A DNA stretch of 6,469 bases from the NCBI GenBank assembly GCA_964617665.1, contig CAZUAH010000714.1:1-6469 (forward strand), read 5' to 3'. Positions 4,971 to 6,469 of the stretch are shown piece by piece (the first letter of the stretch is position 1; the number at the start of each line of letters is the position of its first letter). A program made the position numbers and the translations under genes. This DNA is from JADHUC01 sp964617665 (GTDB lineage Bacteria; Planctomycetota; Planctomycetia; Pirellulales; Pirellulaceae). The notes under the pieces were generated by a model. That model did no database searches. It was not told the origin of the DNA and saw nothing but the letters and a program-made list of their open reading frames with translations.

Positions 4971-6469
4971 TCAAGGAGCCCTTCGTACTTGGGAAAACGG
5001 TTTCGATAAATCAAGCACGCGGACCGACCTGTCCGTGGCACCGTAAATCGCACGGTTTCCCGATTCCGAAAATGCCACGTTCGTTTTCGGAGTGCTACGC
5101 AATTGGACCTTCCCAACCTCTACCCCAGCGTTCGCATCCCACAGTTGAAGAAAGCACTTGGCGTCTTCGTCTTGGGACTCTCGCGAGAGTGTCAGTACGT
5201 GTCGATTGTCGCGGAGGAACACCGCCGTCTCGACGAAGCCGGTGGCTCCCTGTATGCGATCATGGTGGCCACCATCTAGACTCCAAATGTGCAGCGTTCC
5301 CTTGACGCCTCCTGAAACGGCACGTAGACCGTTAGGGGCGAACGCGACGCAGAGGACAGTGTCGTTGTCGCCATGTATCAAAGTCTTTGCTGGCGATCCT
5401 GTATCAAACGAGTCCTGAGTCCACAAGTTGACGCGACCATCCGCGCCTCCGGACAGCAAGGCACTTGCATTGCGAGAAGCGGTGATGCACCGGATTTCAT
5501 GCCGGTGTCCACGCAGTTTGTTCGTCTGTTTTCGCGTTGTCACATCAAACAGTATCACGTCCCAACCAGCATTCAGTGTTGCGCCGCCGACGTGGATCCT
5601 GGGATAACCACCAGTGTACGCACCGGCGGCAAGCCGTTTGCCGTTGGGGGCGAATACGAGACACTGGTTGTCGAGATTCTGGATCTGCATCAGTCGTGAA
5701 CCGGTGGCTACGTCCCACACTTGCAGGCAACTGTTCAGGCCGCCCGTCGTGCGACAGACGCCCACCTGCTCTAGATCCCTCGAATATGCGAGACTGGTCG
5801 GGTTGATGCGGGTGTAGTCGTTCTCGTCCTCAAATTTCTGTAACTCTATTCCTTGATCCAGGTCCCAGTGTCGGACGCTGAAGTCGTGCTTGCCCTGCAA
5901 GCTCCCAGCTCCCGAAGCCGTCAGACCATACCCTCCATCGCTCGATATGGCAACGCACTGGAGATCGTCGGTGTGACCGGTCAGTTGTCGGATCTCGAAA
6001 TTTTCACTGACAACGCCTTGTTGAGACTGCTTTGTGTCGGGTAGTCTCCAAAGAGTGACAGCGCCATTCATATGGGCCGTCAATGTGGAGCGACCATCGG
6101 GCGACAGTGCCAGACTCGTGCACGCTCCCTGTCCGACGTCGAAACGGTGTGTCTGCGCACTTGTCACCAAATCCCAGATGCGCACGGAACTTTGGGACGG
6201 TCCGCTGAGGGCGTTGGGATTCTCCACCGTCGCTTTGACTGCCCCAAGGATCTCCATCAGACTCATGTTCGCCATTGGATTGTCGGAAAACGTCGCTCCC
6301 ACAACGTGCCGCCCGTCAGGCAAAACTGCCACGCCGCAAAAGCCGAATGCATCTGCACTTGTCATCCGCTTGGTTTCGGTGCCCGAAATGATGTCGAGCA
6401 CAGATATCGTTGATGCAGTTCCGGCGGCGCACTCTGCGAGCGCGTGGCCATGAAGTAGCGGCTCGGATT
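4971..6469 (-). CDS. WD40-repeat protein, N-terminus beyond the window
   Basis: The frame is open from the right edge to the TGA at 4971, giving 498 visible residues. A GTG at 6401 could be taken as a start, but the 22 codons before it continue the WD40 pattern (HGHALAEC, then TISVLDIISGTE), so the real start lies outside. I count a partial blade (1-34) and about nine further repeats ending in WD-like strands: VRIWDL, VTLWRL, VRHWDL, LQVWDV, VILFDV, VNLWTQ, LHIWSL, LQLWDA and VRVLDL, with turns such as SPDG, APNG and GHTDD. That suggests two beta-propellers, which act as protein-binding platforms. The first full blade has an insertion of about 31 residues (62-92) with no known motif. No enzymatic domain is visible; a kinase or protease domain further upstream, frequent in planctomycete WD40 proteins, cannot be excluded. 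The SHD1 gene follows with at most 59 bp between them. Confidence 0.9.
   Translation of the reverse strand, partial: SEPLLHGHALAECAAGTASTISVLDIISGTETKRMTSADAFGFCGVAVLPDGRHVVGATFSDNPMANMSLMEILGAVKATVENPNALSGPSQSSVRIWDLVTSAQTHRFDVGQGACTSLALSPDGRSTLTAHMNGAVTLWRLPDTKQSQQGVVSENFEIRQLTGHTDDLQCVAISSDGGYGLTASGAGSLQGKHDFSVRHWDLDQGIELQKFEDENDYTRINPTSLAYSRDLEQVGVCRTTGGLNSCLQVWDVATGSRLMQIQNLDNQCLVFAPNGKRLAAGAYTGGYPRIHVGGATLNAGWDVILFDVTTRKQTNKLRGHRHEIRCITASRNASALLSGGADGRVNLWTQDSFDTGSPAKTLIHGDNDTVLCVAFAPNGLRAVSGGVKGTLHIWSLDGGHHDRIQGATGFVETAVFLRDNRHVLTLSRESQDEDAKCFLQLWDANAGVEVGKVQLRSTPKTNVAFSESGNRAIYGATDRSVRVLDLSKPFSQVRRAP

Noticed and set aside
6399..6401. GTG as the start of the WD40 gene
   Set aside because: The frame remains open to the window edge and the preceding 22 codons continue the WD40 pattern, so the codon is an internal valine.

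Overview
The window looks like a chromosomal segment from a planctomycete, probably near the Pirellulaceae. This is an inference from three protein types: a protein with an SHD1-like domain (bacterial copies of this SLA1-homology domain are characteristic of planctomycetes), a Tat-exported member of the cupredoxin-like 'methylamine utilization' family common there, and a large WD40 protein. Gene density, moderate GC and weak Shine-Dalgarno sequences fit but prove nothing. No rRNA, tRNA, CRISPR array, insertion sequence or phage gene is visible.

Layout. Bases 1-569 hold no intact gene. They contain two small stem-loops, a stretch at 173-364 that reads like one blade of a WD40 propeller but is cut off by an in-frame stop (probable gene remnant), and a perfect 13-bp inverted repeat at 376-406. 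A plus-strand gene at 570-1364 encodes a Tat-exported cupredoxin-like protein whose expected copper ligands are partly replaced. It converges on the minus-strand genes with only 13 bp between stop codons. Everything to the right is on the minus strand, read right to left: a WD40 protein that runs off the right edge (4971-6469), an exported SHD1-domain protein (3823-4911, or from a TTG at 4974 overlapping the WD40 stop), a 200-bp gap holding a weak promoter candidate, the GTPase Obg (2598-3605), and a Gfo/Idh/MocA oxidoreductase (1378-2553).

How the genes work together. WD40 and SHD1 genes are close enough to be co-transcribed and both look like protein-interaction modules, so they may act as a pair; no enzymatic domain is visible in either. 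obg and the oxidoreductase are 44 bp apart and probably share a transcript without an obvious functional link. Nothing here amounts to a demonstrable new system. The most interesting points are the WD40/SHD1 pair, the altered copper site and the remnant plus hairpin upstream of the cupredoxin gene.
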